This document shows, piece by piece, positions 34,881 through 45,660 of a stretch of DNA of 64,000 bases. This stretch comes from Sipunculus nudus. Taxonomy: Eukaryota; Annelida; Sipuncula; Golfingiida; Sipunculidae. Position numbers and translations under genes: made by a program. The stretch lies in assembly GCA_026874595.1 (NCBI GenBank), contig CM049322.1:59832886-59896885 (forward strand), given 5' to 3'. The notes below the pieces were generated by a model. It was not told the origin of the DNA. It did not search any database and worked only from the letters and a program-made list of their open reading frames with translations. Position 1 is the first letter of the stretch, and the number at the start of each line of letters is the position of its first letter.

Positions 34881-35877
34881 CCATCAACACTTTTACCAGA
34901 TTTGACTTGAAAATAGATCTGTCTCCGTACCCTCCCCCCCCCCCCCCCCGGGTACAGAGAAGCAAACTAATCAATAACAGATTTCAATGTATATGTGGGG
35001 TAGAAGATATACCCAAGAATCATTAATAATTACGTCTTGAATATAAACAAGAGAGTTACTAATATGTGGATTTATATACAGACACGTTATCCAGGGAGTA
35101 ATCGAGAATTTCAGACATTTAGAGGAAATCTTGTCAAATCACGTGAGATTTCCTCAAAGCGCCAATAACGTAACACCAGGAGGTGTAACGTGTACAGAAC
35201 ATACCTACATAAAGACGACAACATTCCCCAGGCCGTGAACAGTTCAGCGCAAGATAAAATCTAAGTAGAACTGGGCAAGAGCAGGATTGTTTGGCAAGAA
35301 GCATGAAGTCTATCCTACTTCAAGACAATAAAAACACGAAAAAAAAGCAACTCGCTGCCGGATAAAAAGGAAGAAATGCTGAATACCACAGATTAACACG
35401 CAAGACAAACGTTACTAAACTATCCACTTCACCCTAGAAGATCATTCGGCATGAAATAAACATACCGTGCGGTGGGAAGCAGCCTTTCTTTTTTCTCTAC
35501 TGAAATTTTGCAATATTTTCATAAATTCTTAGATTAGTCCCAAATGTAACCACATAAAACGGAACCTACACCTTACCTTTGAAAACTGTTTGAGAAATAT
35601 GGATAAATCAATATCCATTTTATTTCTATTAGATTTCGCGTTGTCGTAATCAAATTATTCCATGGTCGATTTATAGTGTGTAAACTTGATACCGTATAAA
35701 ATTGTTTTAAATGAGTAAGATTTGACGGTCAGTTGGGTTATTGCTTAAATAAATTAAACATATATTATCTAGTATTAAGGTAAGCAGCTATTATCTGAAT
35801 TATATAGCCAAGACTTTTATTTACATTTAATATAAGAATTTCCGAGTATGAACACTGACGTTGCGCCATCTATTATT
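34881..35877. other. No feature seen
   Basis: Non-coding sequence up to the LINE target-site duplication. Confidence 0.5.
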
Positions 35878-36341
35878 AACCTGTCTGAACATTCTGTCCT
35901 CTCTTACAAATAAGCCTACTTTTTTGTTATTGATTGAGGCATAATATTTTTGATACTGTGAATATAATGGCTTTAAGTCACGATAATATTCAACAGTAAC
36001 CTGAACATGTGCTCAATCTACCATAATCCACATTTATGTATATGTATATTTTGTGTATATGTTAGTGAGTAAATATTTACTTGCATGGATGTTTCTGCAG
36101 TAAAAATAATAGGTGGCAAACAATATTTGCAATAATTTTATTTCTGTATTATTCAGGTTCTCTCCAATAAATATCTTGAGGAAAACTCGTAGAACGCCGG
36201 AGCCAGTCTACCAATAGGTGTACCAAATTGTTCATTTTCTTCATTTCATTTTGGATTTGGGGTAACTTAATCTTTACCTCAAAAAGTAATGTCTAAATTA
36301 TTAAAGCTTATTCAAATTCTAATTTCACACTATCTCGATCA

Positions 36342-36557
36342 ATGTCCAGCGTCTTCTATTTGTTCAATTTATTTTTGAACATTCCATTTAGCATTATGAC
36401 TAATATATCTATACTATACGAATTGAAAGAATGTGTCACACAGGTACATAAATTTGTAGATTTTTGTGAAACTGTACTATTGAAATTTCATGTGAGTACT
36501 ATAATGCAAAATATTGTGCTTAAAGTTAAGTCTTTAATAGAGATAATAATATCATGA
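36342..36557 (+). CDS. Small upstream frame in the LINE leader
   Basis: 71 codons ending in TGA that overlaps the ORF2 start as ATGA (36554-36557), the arrangement used for stop-restart translation in some bicistronic retroelements. The product is hydrophobic and has no RRM, zinc knuckle or coiled-coil signature of ORF1 proteins. It could be the tail of a degenerate or truncated ORF1, or an accidental frame. No in-frame extension upstream because of stops. Confidence 0.3.
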   Translation: MSSVFYLFNLFLNIPFSIMTNISILYELKECVTQVHKFVDFCETVLLKFHVSTIMQNIVLKVKSLIEIIIS

Positions 36558-39500
36558 CTGGTTTTTCAGTCATTACCCTAAATGTGAGAGGTCTACGTGG
36601 GTACAGAAAAAGGAGAAAGATTTTTCATTGGTTGCTTGATCATGGTGGAAATCGGAGTTTGATATTTTTACAAGAGGTGCATAGTTTAAAAAGCGATGAA
36701 GATATTTGGAGGAAAGATTGGCAGGGGCTACACTTTTATTCACATGGGTCAAACCAATCGAGGGGTGTAGCTGTATTAGTTGGTAAACAAGTTGATATTT
36801 CTGAGATAAGCTTCCATACAGACAACGAAGGGCGCACTGTTTATCTAAAAGCAAATTTTCAAGGACAATCTTTTTTGTTTATAAATACTTACGCTCCAAA
36901 CACCGAAACTGAACAAGTACGCTATTTTCATGAAATGGCCGAAAAACTAAAGCTTATTGAGTTGGAGCCACATACTAATATAATCTGGTGCGGTGATTTT
37001 AATTTATGTTTTGATAAAATTGATACGCAGGGTGGGAATTACCAGCCAAAGTTGAAGTCCATTGAGAGTGTTCAAGGCTTCATACAAACATATGGATTAA
37101 TTGATATATGGAGATTAAGGAATCCCTCTTATTCGAATTTCAGTTGGAGTAGTAAAAAACATACTATAAATAGAAGGCTTGATTATATTCTGATCTCCAG
37201 TAATTTGAATAATCAGGTCATACAGGTTAATATAATTCCAGCAATTTTAACAGATCACTCGGCAGTGAAATGTGACTTCAAATCGCCAAGTGGTTGTAAA
37301 CATGGCCCGTCCTTCTGGAAATTAAATTTGTCCCTCCTGGAAGATCCAGTTTTTGTGTCATCAATGCGAGAAAACATAAAAAAGTGGAAAGAGCATTATG
37401 AAAACAAAGATAGGGAAACAAAATGGTGGGAATATCTAAAGTTTAAAATAAGAGAATATTCAATCTCATATTCTAAAAGAAAATGTAGACGTGAAAAGCT
37501 TATACTGAAAAACCTAAAGAAAAGTTTAAAGGATGTAAAATTCAACTTGCATAACAGTAATAATCAAACGGAGATCGATCAAATATCTCGAGAAATAGAT
37601 AAGCATTATGAGAGAATAGTCGATGGCTCCATGATAAGGTCTAGAATCACATGGTTTGAAGAAGGGGAGCGTAATTCAAAGTACTTTATGAATTTGGAAA
37701 GAAAAAACAAAAGCAAAACAACCATAAGAAAATTATTGTGTAATGGGAAAGATATAACAGATCAGCGTAAAATTATGATAGAACTGAAAAGATTTTATGA
37801 AGAAAAGTACACCTGTACTGGTACCTTTTCAAAACAAGAGTGTACACAACTTCTGTCAGAGTATGATACTCCAGTCCTATCAGATATGCAAGCAGCTAGT
37901 TGTGATGGAATGATCTCAGAAAAAGAAGTCCTATCAACATTGAAACAAATGAAAAATAATAAAACTCCCGGGAATGATGGATTGCCAAAAGAATTCTATA
38001 TAAAATTTTTTGATCTCGTCGGAAAGGATCTCGTTAATTGTTTAAACAGATGTTTTGAGGAGGGTAAGCTAACTACAAGTCAAAGGCAAGCAGTGGTTAC
38101 TTTGATAGAAAAACCAGGTAAAGATAATCGTTTAATCTCATCATAGCGACCAATTAGTTTGTTAAATGTCGATTATAAGATATTGAGTAAAATTTTAGCA
38201 GGGCGCGTAAAAGCTGTTCTTCCTCATCTTATTAATGAGGACCAAACGGCCTTTGTTCCCGGGAGAAACATTTGTGAAACGAACCGCTTAATTTGTGATA
38301 TCTTAGATTACTGTATTAAAGAAAATAAACCTAATATCTTGTTTGCCGTTGATTTTGCTGCTGCTTTCGACTCCATAGATCATAACTATATGTTCAGTGT
38401 TTTGGAAAAGTTTGGCTTCCAGACAGATTTTATTAAATGGATACAACTTCTTCATAACGATATACAAAGCTGTATTATAAATAACGGTTACACTACAGGA
38501 TATGTCAGTGTAGCAAAAGGTACCAGACAAGGAGACCCCCTGGCGCCATATTTGTTTGTCATGGCAATTGAAATCCTAGCAATAATGGTACGTAAATCTG
38601 TGTCTATCAAAGGGATTAATATTAACGGCTTTGAAATTAAACAGTGTATGTATGCAGACGATACCACATTTTTTCTGAAAGACATAGACTCAATGGTTGC
38701 ATTATGCTCAGTGTTGGATAAATTTGCGCAGCTTTCGTCTATTAAGATAAATTATGAAAAATGTGAAGCAGCATGGACAACGAAGCAACCTGTGTATAAT
38801 AAAATGGAACGTTTTAAATGGATAGACCTTAATACCGAAGCACTAAAAATATTAGGGATATGGCATACACATGATAAAAATCTTTCCAATGTATTAAATT
38901 TTACTAAAATATTGGAACAGTTAAAGACACTTCTAAATGTATGGAGACAGAGGCCTTTAACCATATTTGGTAAAAATGTGATCTTAAAATCCTTAGGCAT
39001 TTCAAAAATAATATACGTAACAAACATTCTGGAACCACCCATAGAATTCGTTAAGACTGTAAAAAATGTCATGGTTGATTTCATATGGCATGGAAGGAAA
39101 CCGAAAATAAAATATAATGTCCTTATCAATAACTATGGGAACGGTGGCTTGAGGCTGCCTGATATTAATACAATAATAGAAACTCAAAGATTTATGTGGA
39201 TGAAGAAAATCATCACAGGTGACACTAGAAAGTATGCAATAATACCTAATCTTTATTTAAAACGCGTTGGTGGAATGAAAAATATCAGAGGTAACTTGGA
39301 TCCTGAAATTCTAAAAATAGGAATGTCATCTTTTTATTTACGTTGCCTTGATGTATGGCACTCTGTTACTTCCGGGGAACCATTAAGTAAAGAAACAGTC
39401 TTGACACAACATCTATGGAATAATAGATACATCAAGATAGGAGGTAAATCAGTCTATTATTATTTTCTTGATATTCTTGGTATAAAGTATGTTCGTGATT

Positions 39501-40330
39501 TGTACAATGACAGAGGTGAAAAAAGAAAATTTGAGGAAGTTGTAGCAAAAAACAGTTATGCTTACAACAAATACTATATCCACTGGATAGCTCTGCAAAG
39601 GGCTATTCCACAAAAATGGTTTCAGGATAATGATTTTAACAGATATATTGAGGTTAATAGTTCTTCTGTATTAAATAATGTATTTATATCCTACAATGAC
39701 GTTGTTCTAGATTTGGACAAACTCACATTCAGAAGTGTCTACAACAAAATAATATCATGTAAAACTTCTGAACCAATCTTCAAAATAAAGTTATCAAACC
39801 TGTATAAAGACTTTAACTTGAAACGAGCAATTAATTACGTTTATAAGACCACTCTAGACATGTATCTAAGGCAATTCCAGTTAAGAATTCTGCATAACAT
39901 CCTTTCTGTTAACGAAAATCTATTTAGATGGAGGATAACAGACACAAACAGATGTTCTTATTGTTTCACTGAAAATGAATCTATTTATCATTTATTCTGT
40001 GAATGTCACATTTCCAAAAACTTTTACTTGCAAATTAAGTCTTGGGCTAAAAATTTTGGATTAGAGATGCCAAGCCTCGGTCGTCAACTTTTATACACTG
40101 GAGCAGAAAAATCAGAACATGCTGCGCTTGTAAATATGTTGATGTTGGTCTACAAGATCATGGTTTTTAGTAATAGGAATTATCTGACACCTCTTTCATT
40201 GGATCAGTATGTGACAAAACTGACAAGATTTGAATATCTTGAACGCAAAGTGGCGGAAAAAAGGCACAAAAGTACTATACATGAAATAAAATGGAAACCA
40301 ATTCCTCATACTATACTAAACAAGAAGTGA
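36554..40330 (+). pseudogene. LINE ORF2: endonuclease-reverse transcriptase, one amber codon
   Basis: One continuous frame of 1,258 codons broken only by TAG at 38144-38146 (codon 531). N-terminal endonuclease (residues ~1-245): N10, Q40-E41, W-C-G-D-F-N at 145-150, R-R-L-D-Y at 207-211 and T-D-H-S at 233-236 are all in place, so the catalytic set is intact. Reverse transcriptase: GNDGLPKEF before the stop, RPISLLN right after it, motif A with catalytic D600, RQGDPLAP at 658-665, and YADD at 700-703. A C-x2-C ... H-x3-C type zinc knuckle starts at residue 1134. Relatives usually have Trp immediately before RPISLLN, so a single TGG-to-TAG change accounts for the break. The two halves are in the same frame with no shift. 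The element could not make full-length protein without readthrough. Confidence 0.95.
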
Positions 40331-41060
40331 TGTATATTATTCAACTACTATCATTTTGCTATATACAGCCAGGCGGTGACCCTTTCGGTTTCATGAGTGT
40401 GTATATAATGTATGATATTTGTTTCAATTTATGTGAATATAGTATGAAATGTTAACATAATAGGAAATGTCAGGGGTTGTATTGATTTCACCATTTCACT
40501 TGTGAAGTTCTGCGAGACAAACTTGTAAATTTTGAAAAGAATGATGATTGAAATAATTGAATGTTCAGTGGTAAACATTTTTACGTAAATACATGAACTG
40601 GTAATCAGAAAGTTTTATATAAATATATATTTGTATATGTAACAATGTACCTACAGGATACAAAAATTGTATACTGGAAATTTGAGTTTTTGTAATATCT
40701 TAAAGTCATGAAAATTCTAAAACTAAATGAACCTTGACAGATTTATATGGTACTCGCATGTAAAACATGGAATTGTACTTGTATTACACTGATATTTGGT
40801 TTGTAATTTACTGTTGTAAGTTTCCTAATAGTCTATGATGTCAATGATGAAACCTATTTTTCGAAAATAAAGAACAAGTACAAATCTGAGACATCATAGA
40901 GAGAAGAGAGAAAAAAAAAAAAAAAAAAAAAAACCTGTCTGAACATTTCGTATTTAGGTCTAATTGCGGCTTTATCCTTGGTCTGACAGACCGTTGGCTG
41001 GGCTGGCGAGAGTTCGAGAGGGAGAGAGAGAGCAAGTTAAGGAAGAATGGACTCCCATGC

Positions 41061-41238
41061 AGGCGCGGATCCAGAATTTGTTGCATTGTGGGGGGGGGGG
41101 GGGGGTCCATGGGTGTCAATTAGTGATTATTCCGAGCAATTTACCTGTAATGGTTTAAAATTGGTCTAAAAAAGGATGGTAGTTGAGCGCGTGGGGGTGG
41201 GTCTCGAAACCCCCCCCCCCCCCTCCCATACCGCGCCT
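41061..41238. mobile_element. G/C-run MITE with AGGCGCGG ends
   Basis: AGGCGCGGATCCAG at the left; CCGCGCCT at the right (41231-41238) as the inverse. A G run lies at about 41090-41106 and a C run at about 41210-41223. Same style as the elements at 8497 and 48226. It lies ~115 bp after the LINE target duplication. Confidence 0.6.
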
Positions 41239-43116
41239 GATTCCATGGCATGCACACAAAGGAGTAAAAAAACGACCGTTATATAAACGGGACCACAATC
41301 TATTTATAGAAAGTTTCATTAATATATGAAGTCACAGGTATGGTTATTTGTGGTTTAGTATTTGCCGCACGTAAGCTCGATCTCCTATTACCTATATATA
41401 AGATAATGTTTTTATTGTGACCCGCGTGACATCCGTGCTTTGACGATCATTGAGTGTATCATGTTTAAAAGGGAGGTCAAGAATTCTCGCCCTGTCACCT
41501 ACACGTGTAAGGTCACGGTCCGGCGGGAGATGGTTTAAATGGTAGAAGCATTCACGTCCCAGGTACCATCAAACACGCAATGGCATAAGGCCAGTCTATC
41601 TAGTTTTGTTGACGTGGGCTGGTGCGAGGCCGCTGGCTCTTTATAAATCTCTAACTCAAGTTAACCTGATAATCTTACAGGGTTTTCCTACTTAACCACA
41701 TTTTATTCGCTCTGAGCGGGAGATATAATTCATAATGATTTAATACCATTGTAACTACTCCGCTAAGGAGGTATGTATAAGATTTTGACTTGAAGTTTAC
41801 TTGGTTGGTTTGTCTGTAAAACATTGTACTCATTCAGCTGTGAACGGATGTTTTTTTTTCATAAAATTCTGTAGAGGATCAGGTAACACCGTACAACAAT
41901 CCAATGAAATATGAAGGCAAATCTGCCATTATACGCATTTATTAAAATATTCTATAACCAGAATAAGAGCACAACTCATTCACTTACATCAGTTTTTTTT
42001 CTGACGGCCAGGGCTCGCTTATGATGCAACCTTCGAAATGTCGAACCGTAATGGTTATTATTATTATCATTCATCTGTTTCGCCAGGATTTTTAACGTAT
42101 ACAAAGTTACGTGTATGTTCAACCAAATCAGGCGTCAACTTCTGTCGAAATTTCTACTGCTGTTAATGATTCTTTTTCTGAAAAGTTACTATTATCTTCC
42201 TCCCCTATAAATGTATGACACTCCAAATATAGTTCTCTGAGAAGGAACCTCATAATTTCTTGGCTTCAACCATCTATCCAACCTCTTTGCTATAAATAAA
42301 TAACTGTGATGCAATTAATCATCAGTTGCTCTGAAAAAAAATTCAACATACAGATGTTTATTTTTTAATCTTGGTATTTTATACGGAATGGCGAACTGAA
42401 TGAATAAAAAAAAAGCCTTTTAAGATATAAGTTAAGCTTTTTAGTTAATTATTTTACTGTAACATAATTATATTATAAGATATGATTTTTAATATTGGAA
42501 GCCACAATATTGTGCAACCACATCATAGACTATAAAATTCGACACGTGCAGGCTTAAAATAGTCTACATATGTAGCGATATAGATGTATAATCCATTCCC
42601 CTTTTTGTACTGGACGCACTAACTTTTCGGTCTTCATGCTATCATGACCATCAAGGTCCAGTGATCACTGTTCACGGTGTGGTACGTTCCATGGGTGTTT
42701 GTGCACTTGGCTTTGCCGATAAATTACTAAATATTCAGGTGATACATTAGCACAAACACCCATTCAGAGTGCATTGTCTTTATCTTGAACACGCGATGTA
42801 GAAAGTACGTATATACGTCGCTTATGAGAGTCCGTGGGAATTAGGGTCCGTGTCCGTATTCCAGCACCCGCTAACCGACAAGATAATGATTCATATCTAG
42901 GCCAGATTGTCGATAGCGGCTGTCATTTATTTCACCATTTATACAATTATACACTACACCTGAATGAGAAATCTCCAGGTCCAACTCCCTAAAACTTCAG
43001 AATAAACGCCCTTATTAGCAGCGTATGATATTGGTGATCTTGGGCGTTTTCCCTTCACAGTCGTTAAGATAAAACTGAGCTAGACCAAGAATGCATCCTG
43101 CTGATTCGATTAGCGT
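41239..43116. other. No feature seen
   Basis: About 1.9 kb of AT-rich sequence with no exon or repeat I can support. Confidence 0.5.
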
Positions 43117-43650
43117 TTGGGTAGCGTGTTTGACTAGGGATAACAATACGGCGTCTTTGACTAGGGATATCTATACAGCGTGTTTGACTAGGGATAACTA
43201 TACAGCGTGTTTGACTAGGGATAACTATACTGCGTCTTTGACTAGGGATAACTATACTGCGTCTTTGACTAGGGATAACTATACAGCGTGTATGACTAGA
43301 GATAACTATACAGCGTGTATGACTAGGGATAACTATACAGCGTCTTTGACTAGGGATAACTATACTGCGTGTTTGACTAGTGATAACTATACTGCGTGTT
43401 TGACGAGTGATAACTATACAGCGTGTTTGACGAGTGATAACTATACAGCGTGTTTGACTAGTGATAACTATACAGCGTGTTTGACTAGTGATAACTATAC
43501 AGCGTGTTTGACTAGTGATAACTATACAGCGTGTTTGACTAGTGATAACTATACAGTGTGTTTGACGAGTGATAACTATACAGCGTGTTTGACTAGTGAT
43601 AACTATACAGCGTGTTTGACTTGTGACGACTATGGCGCGTTTGACAAGTG
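43117..43650 (+). repeat. 27-bp minisatellite, ~20 copies, open on the plus strand
   Basis: Units tttgactagtgataactata plus cagcgtg encode nonapeptides of the form N-Y-T-A-C-L-T-[RS]-D. The left half has actaggg (Arg), the right half actagtg (Ser), so the array grew from two unit types. The frame stays open for 186 codons from an ATG at 43091 to TGA at 43649. Since 27 is a multiple of 3, one stop-free unit keeps the whole array open. No signal peptide, dibasic cleavage sites or splice context, so coding is doubtful. Confidence 0.9.
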
Positions 43651-44423
43651 ATGACTACTCTGCGTGTGACAACAGAAAGTCTGACTCAAAAGAATTCGAC
43701 TGTGGCAGACGTGGGACTTCGCAGGACTTTTATCCGCGCAAAATCTGATAAAGTAAATGGGGGCGGAGGAGGGGTTTAGGTTAGCGCTCCGTCCTCACAT
43801 ATGGCCAGTCTTTCACTTGATACTCCATCCCTGTAAACTCCTTGGGATGAGCTACGTAAATAAAGTAACCTCGGATAAAGATCTGACATTAAAGAAGATT
43901 CAATGAATAAGTCTTACGTGTGATTTTTTTGTTTTGTTTGTTTTTTGTTTTTCTTTTGATCGGTTTCAAGTTATACGATTTAGGTGTGTCAAAGTACCAG
44001 AACTCGGGAACGTGAGATTCAAAAGTTTGTTGGAGTCGAGGGACAGGCCGACCTAGACAGATGATAATAACATGATGCAATCCTGTAAAAAATAAACCTT
44101 ATGATGGCCATTATTTCTTCTAAAACTACTTTTTTCTGCTACCAAAGCTAGGACTATTTCTGTCACAACAATTGTTGGTTGCATGGTAACGGCCTATGAC
44201 ATAGCCAAATTCCCGATCATCAATTAATATCAAAGATAATGACTTCCTGTGTAATCAGTTGAAGGTCATGGCTACCCATACCCCTGCCCTAACTGTATCC
44301 TGCTAAATTTAATGTCCAAACGTTTCTTTTTAATTATGAAATCAATGTAAAATTAAATCCTAAACCCCGATCGGGATCTGGTCTAGCCCTGGTCCAGCCC
44401 AAATCCTCAAGGGTCTGGGCCTT

Positions 44424-44484
<61 letters not shown>

Positions 44485-44785
44485 CGGTCTACGGATTTAC
44501 CCAATATTAACAAGGGCCGTCGACAGTAACTCATGCATCAACGTGCAGTTCTTATGCACTAACGTGTTTGCTACATACTTTTTTAGTCGTCACGGTCTGA
44601 ATCAATGGCAAGACCAGCCATACCGCGTGGCGTGGCATCAACAGGCGCGGATGGGAAAACACCTATACATTGTAGTAGTGTACATGACCCGCAGCACCAT
44701 TTTCTATATAACTGATCGATTCGCCATTTTTAAGTTATTATATTTATATTCAAATCATAAACCTTTTATTACAAAATAAATGAAT

Positions 44786-44818
<33 letters not shown>

Positions 44819-44895
44819 CATATATATATTAAAATATATATTTTTTTTTACTTGTGAACTATACATAACCATTCAGAGTTAAAATATTGTAAGCC
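43651..44895. other. No gene seen; (TA)n at 44427-44480 and 44793-44830
   Basis: Two TA microsatellites in otherwise featureless sequence. Confidence 0.6.
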
Positions 44896-45128
44896 TGGAT
44901 GATACCAGACGGATTTTAAACTCGCCTAAGCGAGATTAAACTCCTGGCCTGCTCCATGATGGATTTTAATCTCGCCTAGGCGAGATTGCAATTGTGATCT
45001 TGTCTAGGCGAGTTTAAAATCCGTCTAGGCCAGATCACAATCGCAATCTTGCCTAGGCGAGATCACAATCGCAATCTCGTCTAGCCGAATTTAAAATCCG
45101 CCTGGATTTCAATCTCGTCACTGGCATA
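44896..45128. repeat. Cluster of overlapping palindromes around CTCGCCTAGGCGAG
   Basis: AATCTCGCCTAGGCGAGATT at 44968-44987 is a perfect 20-bp palindrome. Near-perfect versions lie at 44920-44936, 45003-45013 (half), 45045-45062 and 45076-45088. GACGGATTTTAAACTCGCCTA (44909-44929, 21 positions with one mismatch class to its partner) pairs with its inverse at 45005-45025, and a third copy is at 45083-45105. A 24-bp direct repeat with gatcacaatcgcaatct occurs twice (45032 and 45061). Confidence 0.9.
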
Positions 45129-45207
45129 TATATTTGGTCATAATAATATTTTAAGGAATTTCTCATCTATCGAGTTTTGGTCATGTAGAATTTCATCGTA
45201 AAATCAC

Positions 45208-45400
45208 AGGCGCTTGAATTGTTATTAGTGTAGATTTCGGCTAAATCTGTTACTTTTCTGGGTCATTTCCCATTATTATTACTTATCTGACATATCCTAG
45301 CGTCTTTCACTTTATATGGCCCATCTCTATATTATTTACTTAAGATTTGAGATAGGCAGACAAGAAGCCCCTGTTGTCGGGCCCGACATCCATGGCACAT
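45208..45400 (+). repeat. Dispersed repeat, copy 1
   Basis: Matches 63018-63225 in the same orientation, with shared phrases gtgtag-[ac]-tttcgg, ttacttttctgggtcatttc, ccatctctatattat and aggca-[ag]-[ga]-caagaa. The end of the segment, gtcgggcccgaca then ccatgg, has an inverted counterpart at 45627-45655 (catggctgtcggacataacc), suggesting a terminal-repeat element of ~290 bp at its right side. Confidence 0.75.
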
Positions 45401-45457
45401 TGGTTTCAGGCTAAATTTGAAATACATGCGTGACTGGCTGAACCATTGTTACGTCAG

Positions 45458-45613
45458 CGGTATCACCATGTGAGGACTCCAGTAGTAGACATATCAACCA
45501 ATCAGAAAGCGGTATCACCTTGTGAAGACTCCAGTAGTAGACATATCAACCAATCAGAAAGCGGTATCACCATGTGAAGACTCCAGTAGTAGACATATCA
45601 ACCAATCAGAAAG
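45458..45613. repeat. Tandem repeat, 52 bp x 3
   Basis: Units agcggtatcaccatgtgaag to tcaaccaatcagaa, almost identical. Each contains CCAAT. The period equals that of the 25876-32113 array, but the sequence is unrelated. Confidence 0.95.
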
Positions 45614-45660
45614 CGCGTCCTCGGTTGTTATGTCATGGCTGTCGGACATAACCACGGGGG

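Larger units (their letters stand above)
35894..40933 (+). mobile_element. LINE (non-LTR) retrotransposon, ~5.04 kb, L1/Tx1-like
   Basis: The insertion is bounded by a 14-16-bp direct repeat. It has a ~660-bp leader, one large endonuclease-reverse transcriptase frame (36554-40330), a ~580-bp 3' region, AATAAA at 40866-40871 and a 23-base poly(A) tail (40911-40933). The apurinic-type endonuclease at the N-terminus, the RT, the downstream GGLRLP block and the zinc knuckle place it near the L1/Tx1 group (knowledge of families). There is no recognisable ORF1, so it is either a one-protein element or cut at its 5' end within ORF1. Orientation is antisense to the SLC6 gene, the orientation usually tolerated in introns. 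Exact target duplications and only one obvious break suggest a recent insertion. Confidence 0.93.
35878..40947 (+). repeat. Target-site duplication flanking the LINE
   Basis: AACCTGTCTGAACATT occurs at 35878-35893 and again directly after the poly(A) run, ending at 40947. The first two A of the second copy are inseparable from the tail; 14 bp are unambiguous. This fixes the insertion limits. Confidence 0.93.
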
